64,000 nucleotides of DNA. Source: Hysterangium stoloniferum (Eukaryota; Basidiomycota; Agaricomycetes; Hysterangiales; Hysterangiaceae). Below the pieces are notes generated by a model. It was not told where the DNA came from. It was given only the letters and a program-made list of their open reading frames with translations, and made no database searches. Numbering within the stretch: the stretch's first letter is position 1; every line of letters begins with the position of its first letter. The position numbers and the translations under genes are program-made. The stretch lies in contig WHVD01000114.1 in assembly GCA_015178975.1 (NCBI GenBank), positions 62,001-126,000 of the forward strand, in the 5' to 3' direction. Shown here one piece after another: positions 1 to 11,434 of this stretch.

Positions 1-1354
1 TTGCGATAACGGATGGCCTCGCGCATTGGTCGTCGGACCCATGCGAGACAAGGGATGTGGGGTTGGCGCAGCCATGCGAGGTCTAGCTGTAGAATTCACG
101 AGCGAGAGAAGAAAGGATCGTCTTCGATTATACGGTGTTGCAAGGTCATCATCAGGGGCGGATGTAGCTTGGGCAGGCGTATCCATGATGAAATCTCGCA
201 AACCAGGTTGAATTGGTGTTGCATTGTGAGGCTGGTTGGGAGACGAAAACGCATTCGGAAAGGGTGTACGCGTACGGGCAGAGCTGGACGATCTTGATGA
301 CAACGACTGAACCTGCTCCTCTGACGAGAAGACTTCTTCCGAAGAACGGTGCTCCAGAGGCTTCGCCTCCCTCTGTTTATCTTCGTACTGCTGAGGGTTC
401 ATATATTCTTCCAATTCCATGGATTGTTCCTCAATTTCTTGAGTAAGATGTGCATTATCGATCATCCCATGCGGATATACACCGTCGGATGTTCGATTGT
501 CCTCAAAATCAACGTGTTCGATCTCTTCAGGCGACGGCGTACGTGACTGTGGTAGTTGCCCGACACCAGTGGCAGGGGAATAAAAGCTTGTAGGGATTGA
601 GTTGGAAGACATTGAGGTTGGGGACGGCGTGGTACGAGATAAAGATGGTGTACGTGCGCGTGCTAACAGCGCCTTTGGGTTACGAACGGAAACATGGCGC
701 CCGAGGGTTGGATGAGGACTCTATTATTACGACTTCAATAGATAGATCCGACACAACATATCTACAACACACCTTCGACTCAGACCGCACACTGACAGAG
801 AACTCGCTCTTCTTGCTATGCGGCGTATTGACCTCCTCCTGCAAAAACGGATACGGGGAAGAATGCGCTTGCGAGCGAATTTCACTGGTATGCATCGATC
901 CGTGTACAAAATGGGCATGCACATCCGCAACATCCTCTGAATCTTCATCCTGCTGAATAGGATAGATATTGGGAAGCGAGGGCTCGGACGCACTGTCCAT
1001 ATCCGGCGGAGGCGAAAGCTCAAAGCTTGCACGATGGCGACTTCTAGTCGTGGTTGAAGCGCGCATCGAGTTCGCGAAGCGTGTCGTACTAGATGTCGCT
1101 GATGGAGGTCGCACTGTCGACCGTGTGGCATGTGAAGAAGGGGGTGCAGGGGTTGATTCATAGGGCATGCCGCCGAGTATGTCCCCGTTAAAACCTTCTG
1201 TGGGATCTTTTGCAGATGTGCTATCCTTAAACGACTGAGTAGCGGAATTATCAAATTCGGGAAACGAAGGTAAGGAAGGCAGATCAGTATCCTGCGCCTG
1301 GAGAACCTCAATTCTACGCATGATTCGAGATGGTGTTTCAAGCGGTAGCTCCAT
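1..1354 (-). CDS. Unrecognised long disordered protein, 5' part (cut by left edge)
   Basis: Two exons are visible: 773-1354 (194 codons, phase 0) and 1-720 (240 codons, still open at the edge). A 52-nt intron with GTGTGT and AATAG ends (721-772) separates them. The frame also has a Met 16 codons upstream, but I chose the Met that begins MELPLETPSRIMRR because it looks like a conserved N-terminus. The protein is rich in Ser, Thr, Pro and Arg and looks disordered. A more ordered stretch near the edge contains GLRDFIMDTP and DLATPYNRRRSFLLS. No catalytic domain is visible in the part that remains. Inference: a cytoskeletal or spindle-pole scaffold with its coiled coils beyond the edge would fit (Pcp1-like proteins), but this is weak. 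That the gene is real is much better supported, by 434 open codons across a clean intron. Confidence 0.7.
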
Positions 1355-2040
1355 GGCAGCCGTTGTCAAAGAAACTGGAGGTACCACAACAAGAATATTC
1401 AAGATAAACGAGGCTGAAATAAAGAAGATATAGGTATCTGGGATCGCGGTTCAACTTAAACTTGTGCTCCGGCGCGTCAGGATACGCGTGAGTCACGTGC
1501 TCGGTCACGTTTTGTTTGGTGAGATCTGTATTCCTGGGAACTGCAATGGCACGAGTGTTTGGCAAATCACCCCAAAGGAAATACGTAGGGGTGACAACGA
1601 CGATAGCTATATATAGGTGTGATCAACTCTCCCTTAGCCATGCAGAGAACAAGGTACTGATTGTATATATAAGTAAGCTTCGGACCACATCTATCATGGT
1701 TACATATATAACTGAAGATATCAACGTTAAATGTTATTGGGCACTGTCTCAGATATGGCTATGTTGATACGGTAATTAATGAATAGACAGAGTGGTCGTT
1801 GACAACACAAGTAACCATGTGTTTTAAGATGCGCTACTTAATAAACCACTATCGTCGAGCCCATTCCTCCGGTCTCCACAGGATTTCTTCATTAGCTACA
1901 TGCCAAATCCGAAGTATAACTTGTAGCGACGAACTGAGACAAGATGAAGATCCAGGAACTGCCTCAAAAATACCATAAACTTTCCTTATCCAGCTAAGTA
2001 TGCCGTGGATACTTTCAGAAATCAAACTATATTGAGACAA
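1355..2040. other. Intergenic DNA, no gene seen
   Basis: This lies between the start of the left-edge gene and the end of the p24 gene, both on the minus strand. Short open frames on both strands show no recognisable protein and no supporting splice structure. It should hold the promoter of the left-edge gene and the 3' end of the p24 transcript. Confidence 0.6.
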
Positions 2041-2848
2041 TTAATGTGCTTTACGTTCCTCGAAGAATCGCTAGATGAGCCATGTGAGAATATCATCGTG
2101 CAAGAAGGGGAACATATACATACCCGTAAATGCCTCAACTGCCACGCACAGGTGGCAACCAACACAACAATCTCGGCAATAATATACCACACCGCTCTTG
2201 AATTAGTAAGTTCACTCAAATCCCTGAATGCCGCCTCGCGCTCCCGCTGGTACTGCTGCTCCCGTCTGATATCCTCCAATCTTTGATTGAGATCACGAAT
2301 TTTTCCGGCCACAACCCCTACATGCGAGCGATCGTGCTCTACGTCCGACTTTGTGGAGCCAACGACAATATCGAGATAGAGGCGGATGTGACTGTTGGAG
2401 AACCACCCGGTGGTGTAGTTTGTGCTGAGGCATATGGAGTGGTCACCGGCGTCGTGGGATGTGAATGTAAAGCGGCCGTCGCTAGGACCGCGGGATTTAA
2501 CAACCTGTTCGCCTGTGTGCATGTCCTGCAAGTGCACATGAGCTGAATTGGTTCAGGAAGTAACGGTGGTGGTCAACTCACTTCAACGTCTACCTGGATT
2601 CCCAAGTCATCATTCACGCCATAGGCTTGTATTTTCTCGTCCCATTGTAGGGCACGGTAATGGCCTGAATGGGAATAATTAAAGGTGTATATAGGCCACG
2701 GCGAGAGTAACACACCTTCCACGATGGTATCAGTTGGCAGTTCTTCGATGAAACAGCGCTTCTGGTCCGCGTCCAAGTAGAAGTGTAAGGCGGAAATGGG
2801 GGCCACTATAGCAAGTAAAGCCAAGGATATACATTGCCAACGAGTCAT
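2041..2848 (-). CDS. p24/emp24 family cargo receptor (alpha type, Erp-like)
   Basis: Three exons, 2582-2848, 2124-2525 and 2041-2070, give 232 residues. The N-terminus is a signal peptide ending around PISA, followed at once by LHFYLDADQKRCF, the start of the lumenal GOLD domain with the first of its disulfide cysteines. The second exon carries GRFTFTSHDAGDHSICLS, the strongest family signature. It is followed by a coiled-coil heptad stretch (about residues 160-190) and one transmembrane helix. The last 30-nt exon supplies the tail RRFFEERKAH, whose FF pair is the COPII-binding signal of the family. The CFIEE motif and tail match the alpha subgroup (yeast Erp1/5/6, animal TMED9) better than beta, gamma or delta. 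The known role is cycling between ER and Golgi in COPII/COPI vesicles as a hetero-oligomer that selects cargo, including GPI-anchored proteins. Confidence 0.93.
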
Positions 2849-3452
2849 GCCTTGAAATAGAGGGAGGCCAAAGGGCAGGCGAATGAGGAATTGTGAAGTG
2901 GACGTGATTTGTTAGACGCCCGATATTCTACCTCAGGTACGACGAGGCTTATTAGATGAGAATTATTAATCGAGCTTTGTGGTGTACGAATCAAGTATCT
3001 TTTATTATGAAAGCTTTTAGTCGAATAATCTTTCTTTCAAACGGAAAATATACGGATAATTGTAGGAAGCGTAGTAATGTCTCGAGGCCTCAATTTGCTA
3101 AATAACCCTAATAGGGTATGTTTTTCAGTCAGGGTTTCGGTTCAAGTCAGCATGATGACGAGAGTGTGAGACGTCTTTTGCCTGTTTTGGAGAAAATTAT
3201 GGATCAAACGCCGACATCCTCCAACATTATGACGAACTCATTGGCTTTCACCCAAGCCAGCTTACTCTCCACCACCACAGAAATCGAAACTGGTCAAGTA
3301 TAAAAACCCCATTCTCCAACCTGTCTCGTCTCATCCGAACCTCTCTTGTCATCGCGATCTTCGCCATACTGTCGACGCTCCTCAAAGGTCACATCACTCC
3401 TCTCTTCACAAAACAACTCTCTCGTTTAAGCAACTTGAACACATATCGCACT
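2849..3452. promoter_or_regulatory. Divergent promoter region, p24 gene / pirin gene
   Basis: The 604 bases separate two divergently transcribed starts. A TATA-like AGTATAAAAACC lies at about 3297-3308, roughly 150 nt before the pirin ATG. It is followed by a pyrimidine-rich stretch (3310-3425) typical of fungal transcription start regions. No other gene is seen. Confidence 0.5.
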
Positions 3453-4508
3453 ATGTCTGCTACACAAACATCCAAGAGCAGCCAAGGTTCTCCCAGTTCT
3501 GTTACATTCACTCCACGCCTCAGCCACGAACGCGGCGGAGCTAATCACGGATGGCTGAAGACTTTCCACACATTCTCGTTCGCATCGTTAGTGCATATTT
3601 TTCCGCTATTACATTGTCCGACATTAACCATCCCATGTGCAGGTACCAGAACGATGGTCATGACGCCTTCAGGTCTCTAAGGGTCCTCAACGAAGACCGC
3701 GTTGCACCTTTGACTGGTTTCGGCGAACACGGCCATCGTGAATTCGAAATATTCTCCTACGTCGTCAATGGAGAATTGGAGCAGTGAGCGTTTCTGCATT
3801 TCTGTCAGTTGGAATATCCTGTTGATGGTATACACAGCAAAGATTCCATGGGGAATGTCGAAATTTTAAAGCGTGGAGATATTCAATTAACATCTGCCGG
3901 TACCGGAATAAGGCATAGCGAAAAAGCGCATGGAGCAAAGGAAGGCATGTCTGTCTCGCTTCATAACAGCAAGCACCAATCTAACATTTCTTTAGTACAT
4001 TTCCTTCAAATCTGGACCGTCCCTTCCGTGTCCCATCTCCCACCCAAATACTTCACTCGGTAAGCCCTCTCAAAAGCACTCATATTTGGTTTATCCTTCT
4101 GACCTTCCAATTAGCCATTTCACCGACGAAGAAAAGACAGATAAACTACTCGCCGTCGTCGCACCCATATATGCCACTGGTGTCTCCGATCAACGTGTAA
4201 CCGCAGGCCCAACCCCAGTACAATCACCCGTGACTCTCTATGCTTCACTCCTCTCCCCCTCAGCGACTGTAAAACACACCTTCGGTGCCCCAACAACTGG
4301 CTCTAGCAAACGCTATGGGTACCTCCATGTTATTCAGACAAGCGGCTACAACACTGGGAAAGCGACTGGCGCTACTATCCAGGTCAATGGGAAACTCAAG
4401 CTCGTGGAAGGTGATGCTACCTATATCGAAGCGTCCAAAGGCGATGTTGTCGAGATTGTCAACGTGGGGAATAAGACAGCGGAATTGTTATTTTTTGATC
4501 TGGACTAG
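3453..4508 (+). CDS. Pirin (iron-binding bicupin)
   Basis: Five exons (3453-3586, 3643-3783, 3838-3944, 3996-4059, 4115-4508) give 279 residues, close to the family's usual 290. The metal-site motifs are in the N-terminal cupin: GFGEHGHREFE supplies His74 and His76, and GIRHSE supplies His118 and Glu120, matching the His-His-His-Glu iron site of human pirin. The C-terminal cupin occupies about residues 165-279 and is less conserved, as usual. The start was set at the Met of MSATQTSK; an in-frame Met lies six codons upstream. Intron 3 (3945-3995) begins with GC, not GT: the frame across GAAG/GCATGT...TTTAG into VHFLQIW is the only one that restores the conserved block. Pirins are mostly nuclear or cytosolic; some act as transcription cofactors and some as quercetin dioxygenases. 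Which applies here cannot be read from sequence. Confidence 0.94.
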
Positions 4509-5384
4509 ATTCACGGTGGAGCAACATGTGGGACATGGGAAGTGTCCATAATATCGCATCTTAAAGGCACCCGTTCTAAGTAGTAGTTATTGTCTTTACC
4601 GTAATTAGGAGTTGTACGTGCGTTAGTCGATCCACATTGTGTGCAATACACATATAACCTTGCTGTATGTAAATCATGTTGAAGTACATCTTATGCTCTA
4701 AGCTCAAATGCCAGTACGAGTACTAAGCTCCCACATAAGACAAGGTCGGCAGCTTATTGCCACAGACACAGTCAAGCGCACCCCAGCAATCATCGCCTCA
4801 ACTCCAGGCGCATCCCCCGAGTCCACTTCTACAATGAGAAAACGTGTCCTGCACTCGGACTTTCAGTGGCAGACATATTCTCGTCTGCACTCGTCATATT
4901 CAAGCATGACCTAGACCACGACTGTGTTGATCTCCCGAGAATGAGCGGGCAGCAGTTTGATCACTGTCGCCGCACTCCGTCATAATGAAAGCGGTTTAAG
5001 GGGGAAGATTCGGATTATATTGAGGATGGCTGCGCGGCATAAGCAGGATAGTTTGGTGCAATTCCAAGGATGGTTTAAAAATGCCATGTTCGCAAGTACA
5101 TCGGCCCCAGTAATTTCAAGACATTCCGTGAGGCGTCCAAAGGATTCCAGGGAATCTCAAATTGTGTTTTCTCAAGTCGAATTTGTGCCTGTCATCTCCC
5201 GCCGCACATGCATGTATTCCTTAAAGACGGTGTCAATAAAATGGTTACAAAAAATGTTCCATTGATATACGCATGGAGAAAGGTTTTACGGCCCGATACA
5301 AGAATGACAACAGAATAAATAAAACGGGATATAAGTCCTGGAGAGGTACAGAGAGAGCGGGAGAGCGGTGCAGGCCACTAACGA
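4509..5384. other. Convergent intergenic gap, possible gene remnant
   Basis: The pirin gene (+) and the UPF0357 gene (-) converge here. Several short frames exist on the plus strand but none looks like a protein. On the minus strand between about 4985 and 4709, two protein-like stretches (for example VIKLLPAHSREIN, then GDAPGVEAMIAGV before a stop) are broken by stop codons. They could be the relic of an unknown gene or chance. I see nothing else in this gap. Confidence 0.35.
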
Positions 5385-5968
5385 CTATAGTCGAGTTACG
5401 GCTTTCGAGTCGAGCGGCATTCCTACAAGGGCAGGACTATCAGCATCATCATACACCAGAAGGCGCATCCATTTCATTACCAGTAGGATCGATGCCATTG
5501 CGCGCAAGCATCCGATGATGTCGCCGCAGCCTCGCTTCATCGAAACTACACCACCCGATGAGTAACCCACAACACCCAAAAACCACACGCCAGCCACTCA
5601 CGTCACATGCTCGGTCCGCATGATCTCCATAACCTCCTGCGTCCCCGCCTCATCTAGGCCAACACGGGCATCATCGCCCATAATATTCTGCTCGAGGTCA
5701 AACGCCGCACTCGATAATCCATGGGCGGCCTGTGAAGCAAAGCTGGTCGGGACACGCGAGTATCCTGCGCCGGAAGGGTTTGTGAAAGGGAGCGTTGGAA
5801 GCAGTGATTGGATCCGAGTTGGCAGCAAGGGAATAAGACGTGAACGGTAGTGAATGGAGCCTGTTGCGCCAAAGTGTTAGACTGGTCACTGTTTTCTTGC
5901 AATCATCAGCTTCACTAACCCATAAACATGAGAAGAAAGCAACCGAAGATAGAGAGATAAAACAACAT
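5385..5968 (-). CDS. UPF0357 / DUF2015 small membrane protein
   Basis: Four exons (5920-5968, 5602-5860, 5481-5545, 5385-5422) give 136 residues. The first exon encodes a single hydrophobic helix, MLFYLSIFGCFLLMFM, consistent with a membrane anchor. The conserved soluble part follows: GYSRVPTSFASQAAHG, FDLEQNI, GLDEAGTQEVMEIM, then FDEARLRRHHRMLARNGIDP and the C-terminal GMPLDSKAVTRL. I recognise this order of motifs as the fungal family that includes yeast YCL012C and an S. pombe relative. Length fits the family. Its function is unknown. All three introns (56-59 nt) have GT-AG ends and join conserved blocks in frame, so the model is secure even though the role is not. Confidence 0.85.
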
Positions 5969-6328
5969 GTTTAACGGAAGTTAAGGCTAAGCAGCGTGGG
6001 CCAGTGTAAATAAGAGTAGGTGAGAATACAAGATTTGCTTCCGCAGTCATTGTTAATGCAGTCTACGCATCCACAACGGTTTTTATTAAAGCACAGCAGG
6101 ATGAGCACTTTGATCTCCCGAATATATTTTACCGCGTATCATCTTATTTTTTTGTTGTTGTAAGTACACCCTGAGTGAGGGCAAACGTTATCACCCGATG
6201 ACCAGGAAAAAGTTCAACATCAATTTGGCTCTGCTTGCCAAGATCTAATAGGAAATACTAATGTATCATTTCCTTAAAATATTCATGTCAAACATAGCCA
6301 TATTAAGCTCATGTTCATCAGGTAACCA
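5969..6328. other. Short intergenic DNA
   Basis: This holds the promoter side of the UPF0357 gene and the 3' end of RSA4. It is AT-rich, with a run of T at 6148-6154. No open frame of interest was seen. Confidence 0.5.
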
Positions 6329-8364
6329 TCAATTCTTCCATCTAGAAAGACATTGAATACCTCAGATCACGGTGAATAAATCAAATCACCCCAAACTCAC
6401 ATTTTCACAGTTCGATCTTTTCCACCACTGACAACTTTATCGGCCACAAAATCAACACAATAAACCTCATCCGTATGTCCAGGCAAATCTGTCCGTATTT
6501 TGTATGTTTTCAAATTCCAGAGCTAGACGGGGTCAGATAAAACAAGGAAACAGCCAGTAACGCTCACCTTCAGAGTGCTGTCTTTGCTTGCGCTCACCAA
6601 TTGCCGGGAATCTGCCGACCATGCCAAGCGATATACAGCCCCGACATGTCCTCGAAGAGTAGCAACAAACCTGAAGAGGTTTGATAAATAACACAGCCAG
6701 ATCAAACCCGAAACAATACTCACTTCCCCGTCCGGCCTTCCCAAACTCTCACTGCGTTATCCCACCCAGCACTCGCCGCCCATTTACCGTCGGGGCTGAA
6801 TGCAACATGTGATATCTGGCGTTGATGACCTGTTAACCTCGCCACGGGCTTTGTCTTCCTGTCACCATCGAGGCTTGCAAAAAGGGACCACAGGAATAAT
6901 GTATGGTCGTCTGATCCGCTGATGAGAAGCTCGGGGGTATGGGAGACAAGCGCATCATAGCGGGCTTGTGCCATAGATTGAGCTGTCAGCGTGGATTAAG
7001 AATTAGGAAAGATGATGGTAAGGAGAAACATGCCTTCTTCATCTGAAGCTGGTTTTTTGGCAATGTGGTCGTAAGGGCCTGTACGAAGAACGAAGTCGGT
7101 ATTGAGCGCCAAGGTCGTAACCCAATGAGCATGATCTTTGAGCGTATACAGTAACCTCCCCTAGAGAGGAAGAAAGGGTGAGTTGTTCACCGAGAGAGAG
7201 CGCGACAAAGTGACACATACCCCGTTCGCGTCCCATACACGCACTGACCTATCACTACTTGCTGTATACAGCACGCCTCTGCCCTTCGCGCCGCCGCCAC
7301 CCCACTTCACTACATTTACACTGGCAGTGTGTCCTCCGAGGGTATATTCGCACCGCCGAGTAGCACTGGACCATATGCGGACCGTGCCATCTTTCGACGA
7401 TGAGGCAAGGCGGGGATGTGTCGGATTTCTGATAAAAAATAATCAGTTTAGGAGTAGAGAGTAAGGAAGCCAAAGAGTACAGATGGATAGGCTCCCATGA
7501 TAAAGATGTCACCCATTTTGAATGGCCTTTAAGCGTGTCTCCAATCGGCTTGCCAGTTTTTGGATCCCAGAGGCGTACCTAAGTGCATTGAGCCGATCCG
7601 CCTCTTTGAATAATAAATAAAGAATTTACATGACCATCATGACCTCCAGTAGCAAGTTTCCGCTCCATCGCTTCCCATTCGACACAGAGAACCCAGCCTC
7701 TATGACCAGCTAACACATGTGACGGCGTTTCTGTGTCCAGATCCCACAGGCGTGCATTGTTGTCCCCAGATCCAGTTGCCAAAAGTCTTCCAGTGGGCGA
7801 AAATGAGGCACATAGAATGGCAGATGAGTGACCTCACATATTGAAGATGAGAATGCAGATTTTCCAAGAGATATATATCAATACCTGAGAGGGTTGAGGA
7901 ACATCTGGTGGCAGGCCTGACTTTAAATACAGCTTGAGGCGAACAATACACGACGAGCACATCTTCAGTCGAGAAAGCGTTCGAAGGATGCTTTAACACA
8001 TCTTGTTGAATGGAATTGCTGATAACGATGCGGGTCGATGCGTTGGCATCTTTTTCGGGGGGAGTAAGGGCAACATGGAAAGAGAAAGGAACTGGGTCTT
8101 CGTCCTGTCAGACATGTCAGTAGGCTTCTCGTCAGAATTTGAACATGTATTGCCCACTTTGGTAGATAATTTGTTAACCAAAGCCTCTAGTCCCTCACGC
8201 GCAAAGTCTGCGGGGACATTAACAGCTGGTGCCAAAGGTGATCCATCATCCTCAGAAACAAATTGTACAACAACATTTGGAACGGGAACAACCGGCGCAG
8301 GGGCTGGAGGTTCAATTCCATGATAGACCTTTTGACGTTTAGGTGGAGGCAGTAACGCAGCCAT
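6329..8364 (-). CDS. RSA4: Notchless / Rsa4, WD40 ribosome-assembly factor
   Basis: Ten exons (8158-8364, 7885-8104, 7630-7832, 7481-7578, 7221-7428, 7034-7160, 6724-6982, 6568-6670, 6401-6522, 6329-6341) give 519 residues, the usual family size. The NLE domain (about residues 23-105) includes VQFVSEDDGSPLAP and DPVPFSFHVAL. It is followed by a WD40 propeller with clear GH...WD repeats such as GDNNARLWDL, GHDGHVRLWDPKTG and SDDHTLFLWS. The last 13-nt exon completes the typical end TVKIWKN; without it the protein would stop one residue after VKM. Intron 6 (6983-7033) starts with GCATGT. Known role: in the nucleolus the NLE domain binds the MIDAS domain of Rea1/Mdn1, whose ATPase pulls Rsa4 off pre-60S particles. 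The start MAALLPPPKRQK is the first Met of the exon that fits the family. Confidence 0.95.
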
Positions 8365-9780
8365 GTCGCAATGTAGTGTTCCCTTAGGTGTTGTCCAAAT
8401 GAGGTAACTTTTTTTGTTAAGCGCTCGGTCTTGTTTTTGGTAATTCAACAGAGTTTTGAAAATGACTATATGGAGCTCTAACTACGATAAAGGTTCACGT
8501 CAATAGATGCCAGTGAACGCTTCCAAGCTGCCTCTGGAGTGATTACGATAATAACAATAATTTAAAATTTCATGGATAATGATGGCATTGGCACGTAGTA
8601 TGTGCATCTGTTCCTGTTTCGAGTGAGCAACCAAGCTATCTTGGGAACACAATGCACTCGAAACTTACTGAGTATCCAAACTATATGATTCGTTTCTGTT
8701 GATAGCGGCCCATCTAGATGATATTGTTGACCTTGGAGTTACCAACGAAACTATCATATAACCCAGTCTACCTCAAAATCCCATGCAATCGATCAGCCCT
8801 TTTAGTCACTCTCGACATATCCTATAACCGACGCCCCTGGCGACTTACGCGCAAGCCGACGCCATGCGTTTCATATACCTAATTTCTGATAAGCTTTGCA
8901 AAATTATAGTGCAACTGTGGGCCATTTAACCTTTAAGAAAATCATTGGTCCATACCTCAAAGCACTTTTTCATGGTAAACCGCCTTCGTCATCACCACGA
9001 CGACCATCAGTTCACAGCTACCGATTATACGAGTATTAAACCTTATGCTAGGAACCATTAACAGTTTGTGCCAATGATTGACTTCTCGGCCAAAGTAAGG
9101 CGGCCAGGCGAAGCGCTTTGCGAAAAATACTGACGACGAGTTTTTTCAGGAAATCTGAATTGCAACCCGACATGAGCGGGAACACAGCTTTCTTTTTGAA
9201 TAATGTTTGAAAATTTGCCGGAGAAAGCTAGCTGTTCTATTGTCCCTGAGATATATCTGCTTAGTACAGCATAATTTAAGGTGTACGGTAAAATAACACA
9301 CACATAGTTATATAACATTAATTTTTTTGGTCTGACCCAATACCAGTGGCGTTGCATTGGCCTGATGCCGGGGAAGGTAAATATTAATATTTGGATTCCC
9401 AGGCTAGGAACTTTACCCACGGAGTGAACGGTGATGCGTAATGTCCAAAGGGCATTGAACATTCAAGCAACAATCAGGATACATCAAGGGAACCCCATGC
9501 CAAAGGGCATTGAACATTCAAGCAACTATCAAGATACCTCAAGGGAACCCCAAGTCCAAAGATTAGGCCTTCAACAGGCAGTACCGAAGCTTCTGTTATT
9601 TGTTATCCATCACATTCCATACCTTGCTATATAATCACCATGCGATTCTTTGTTGATGAATATAGGCAATGACACTGTTGACTAACTCGTATGCAAGTGG
9701 ACGACGGTCGTGAGTACGTTGTCAATGAGTTCAGCACTACATACCGAAAGTTGGCGTGACAACTGGTGACATTTTTTGAA
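8365..9780. other. Divergent intergenic region, RSA4 / ADE1
   Basis: This is 1.4 kb between two divergent starts. It should contain both promoters. A minus-strand frame of 134 codons (9058-9462) has no recognisable features and no codon or splice support, so I treat it as chance. A direct tandem duplication lies at 9443-9552 (listed separately). Confidence 0.5.
9443..9552. repeat. Tandem duplication, two copies of about 55 bp
   Basis: Two adjacent copies start with CCAAAGGGCATTGAACATTC at about 9445 and 9499. They differ at only a few positions, and each ends in CAAGGGAACCCCA. The repeat lies about 230 bases upstream of the ADE1 start codon. Confidence 0.9.
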
Positions 9781-10882
9781 ATGACTTCCACAACCCTGCT
9801 AGAAAGTCGCTTGCCGACACTCAATTTGGTGTCCAAGGGAAAAGTTCGTGATATATATACAACGTCGGACCGGTCGGTTCTACTTTTCGTGGCATCTGAC
9901 AGGATCTCCGCATACGACGTAATTCTGAAAAATGTGAGTTTCACCTGTCACGGCACGATGGTAACAACATACGATAACGATCATCAAGGGGATCCCGGGC
10001 AAGGGAAAACTACTCAACAAAATATCTGCGTTTTGGTTTGAAAAGTTGAAGGATATTATTCCTAATCATGTCGTTACTACCGATGTTGCTTTTATGCCTG
10101 AAGAAATCAAGGCATATAGCGACCAGCTAGAGGGTCGTTCAATGTTGGTTAAGAAAGCCAAAGTCATTCCCCTAGAGGCCATCGTGCGAGGCTACATTAC
10201 AGGTATACTGTAGCAAAATTCGTTTTCCGGCCAACCACTCTAATCTGGCGTTTTAAGGCTCTGCCTGGGCCGAGTACAAGAAGAGTGGGACAGTACATGG
10301 AATGCCTATGTCGTCGGGACTGGTTGAATCCCAGAAATTCCCTGAGCCTATTTTCACCCCCTCCACAAAAGCACCCGAAGGACAGCACGATGAAAACATC
10401 AGCCATAAACAGGGTCAGTTTCTTGACATGTATGACTCTCCAGTGCACGACTGATTCGTTCCCCCGCCAAAGCCGAAAATTTAATCGGCCCTGAGCTATA
10501 TGCCGAAATATCCTCTACGGCTATTAAGCTTTATACTGAGGCATCATACTACGCTGAAAGCCGTGGTTTGATCCTTGCTGACACAAAATTCGAATTCGGC
10601 CTTATGGAGGATGGATCAGGATCCCGAAAGCTTATTTTGATCGACGAGCTGCTCACGCCCGATTCATCAAGATATTGGCCCTATGATGGGTACAAGCCAG
10701 GAGTTCCCCAGCCCAGCTTTGACAAACAGTATGTGCGAGACTGGCTGACCAGCGCAGGCTTTAAAAAAGGTTTCGAGAGCGGACCTCCCGGGAAAGAAGG
10801 GGAGGGATGGATAATCGATGATGCCATCGTCGAAGGCACAAAGAAAAGGTATCAAGAAGCTGTGGAGCGACTGATGGGTTAG
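9781..10882 (+). CDS. ADE1: Phosphoribosylaminoimidazole-succinocarboxamide (SAICAR) synthetase
   Basis: Four exons (9781-9933, 9989-10202, 10258-10413, 10473-10882) give 310 residues, the usual length of the fungal monofunctional enzyme. Motifs in order are GKVRDIY near the N-terminus, [25 protein letters not shown], the substrate-loop [40 protein letters not shown] and [13 protein letters not shown]. These cover the SAICAR synthetase signatures. It catalyses the ATP-dependent ligation of aspartate to CAIR in de novo purine synthesis in the cytosol. The ATG at 9781 was chosen because upstream in-frame sequence has no Met and matches no family sequence. Introns of 44-59 nt sit between conserved blocks. 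Confidence 0.96.
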
Positions 10883-11434
10883 CGAAAGCACCCATCTGTT
10901 TTTAAATTGAGAGGGATAAATTCATGTACCTGTCGTCGGGGATATACACAACAAATACATGTGTATACATGTCAATATCATCATAGTTGGCATATGATGA
11001 TGATCTTTTCCAATGTTTAGACTAAGGAGAGACAATGAACATGTTAATGATGGCAAATTTTGGCGCAATCATGTGTCTGTTCTGCTTTGAGATCACTTGC
11101 GATGCGGCCGCTGTTCAATATATATATCTGCGACTTTCGGCGAAAGTCCTACTAGATGCGTTCTGGACTCGGGCTGTAAGTTAGCGTCTCCCCATCAGAT
11201 GCCACAGCCCGGAAATATTGATGCCCCAATCAATTCAAGTTACCGCCGGGTTGGTAAGACTTTAAAAAGGCTGTGTTCCCATAATATTATTACATGTCGT
11301 ACTACCCCATTTGGGATGATGTTCAAAGTACACATTATTAGATAAAAATAAGTATTTAACTAGATGTTACACCGTCCATGTAACTGCCATACATAGACAC
11401 AGAGAATAGTACATAGAAGGGTGGTATATAATAG
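10883..11434. other. Convergent intergenic DNA
   Basis: This lies between the stop codons of ADE1 (+) and the Cys-Tyr-Ser protein (-). Only short frames are present. Nothing recognised. Confidence 0.5.

Noticed and set aside
4708..5265. Plus-strand frames downstream of pirin
   Set aside because: They are short and unsupported. The minus strand has slightly more protein-like pieces, but these are broken, so only a possible relic is noted.
9058..9462. 134-codon minus-strand open frame
   Set aside because: There is no recognisable motif, no spliced partner and AT-rich composition like its surroundings. Probably chance.
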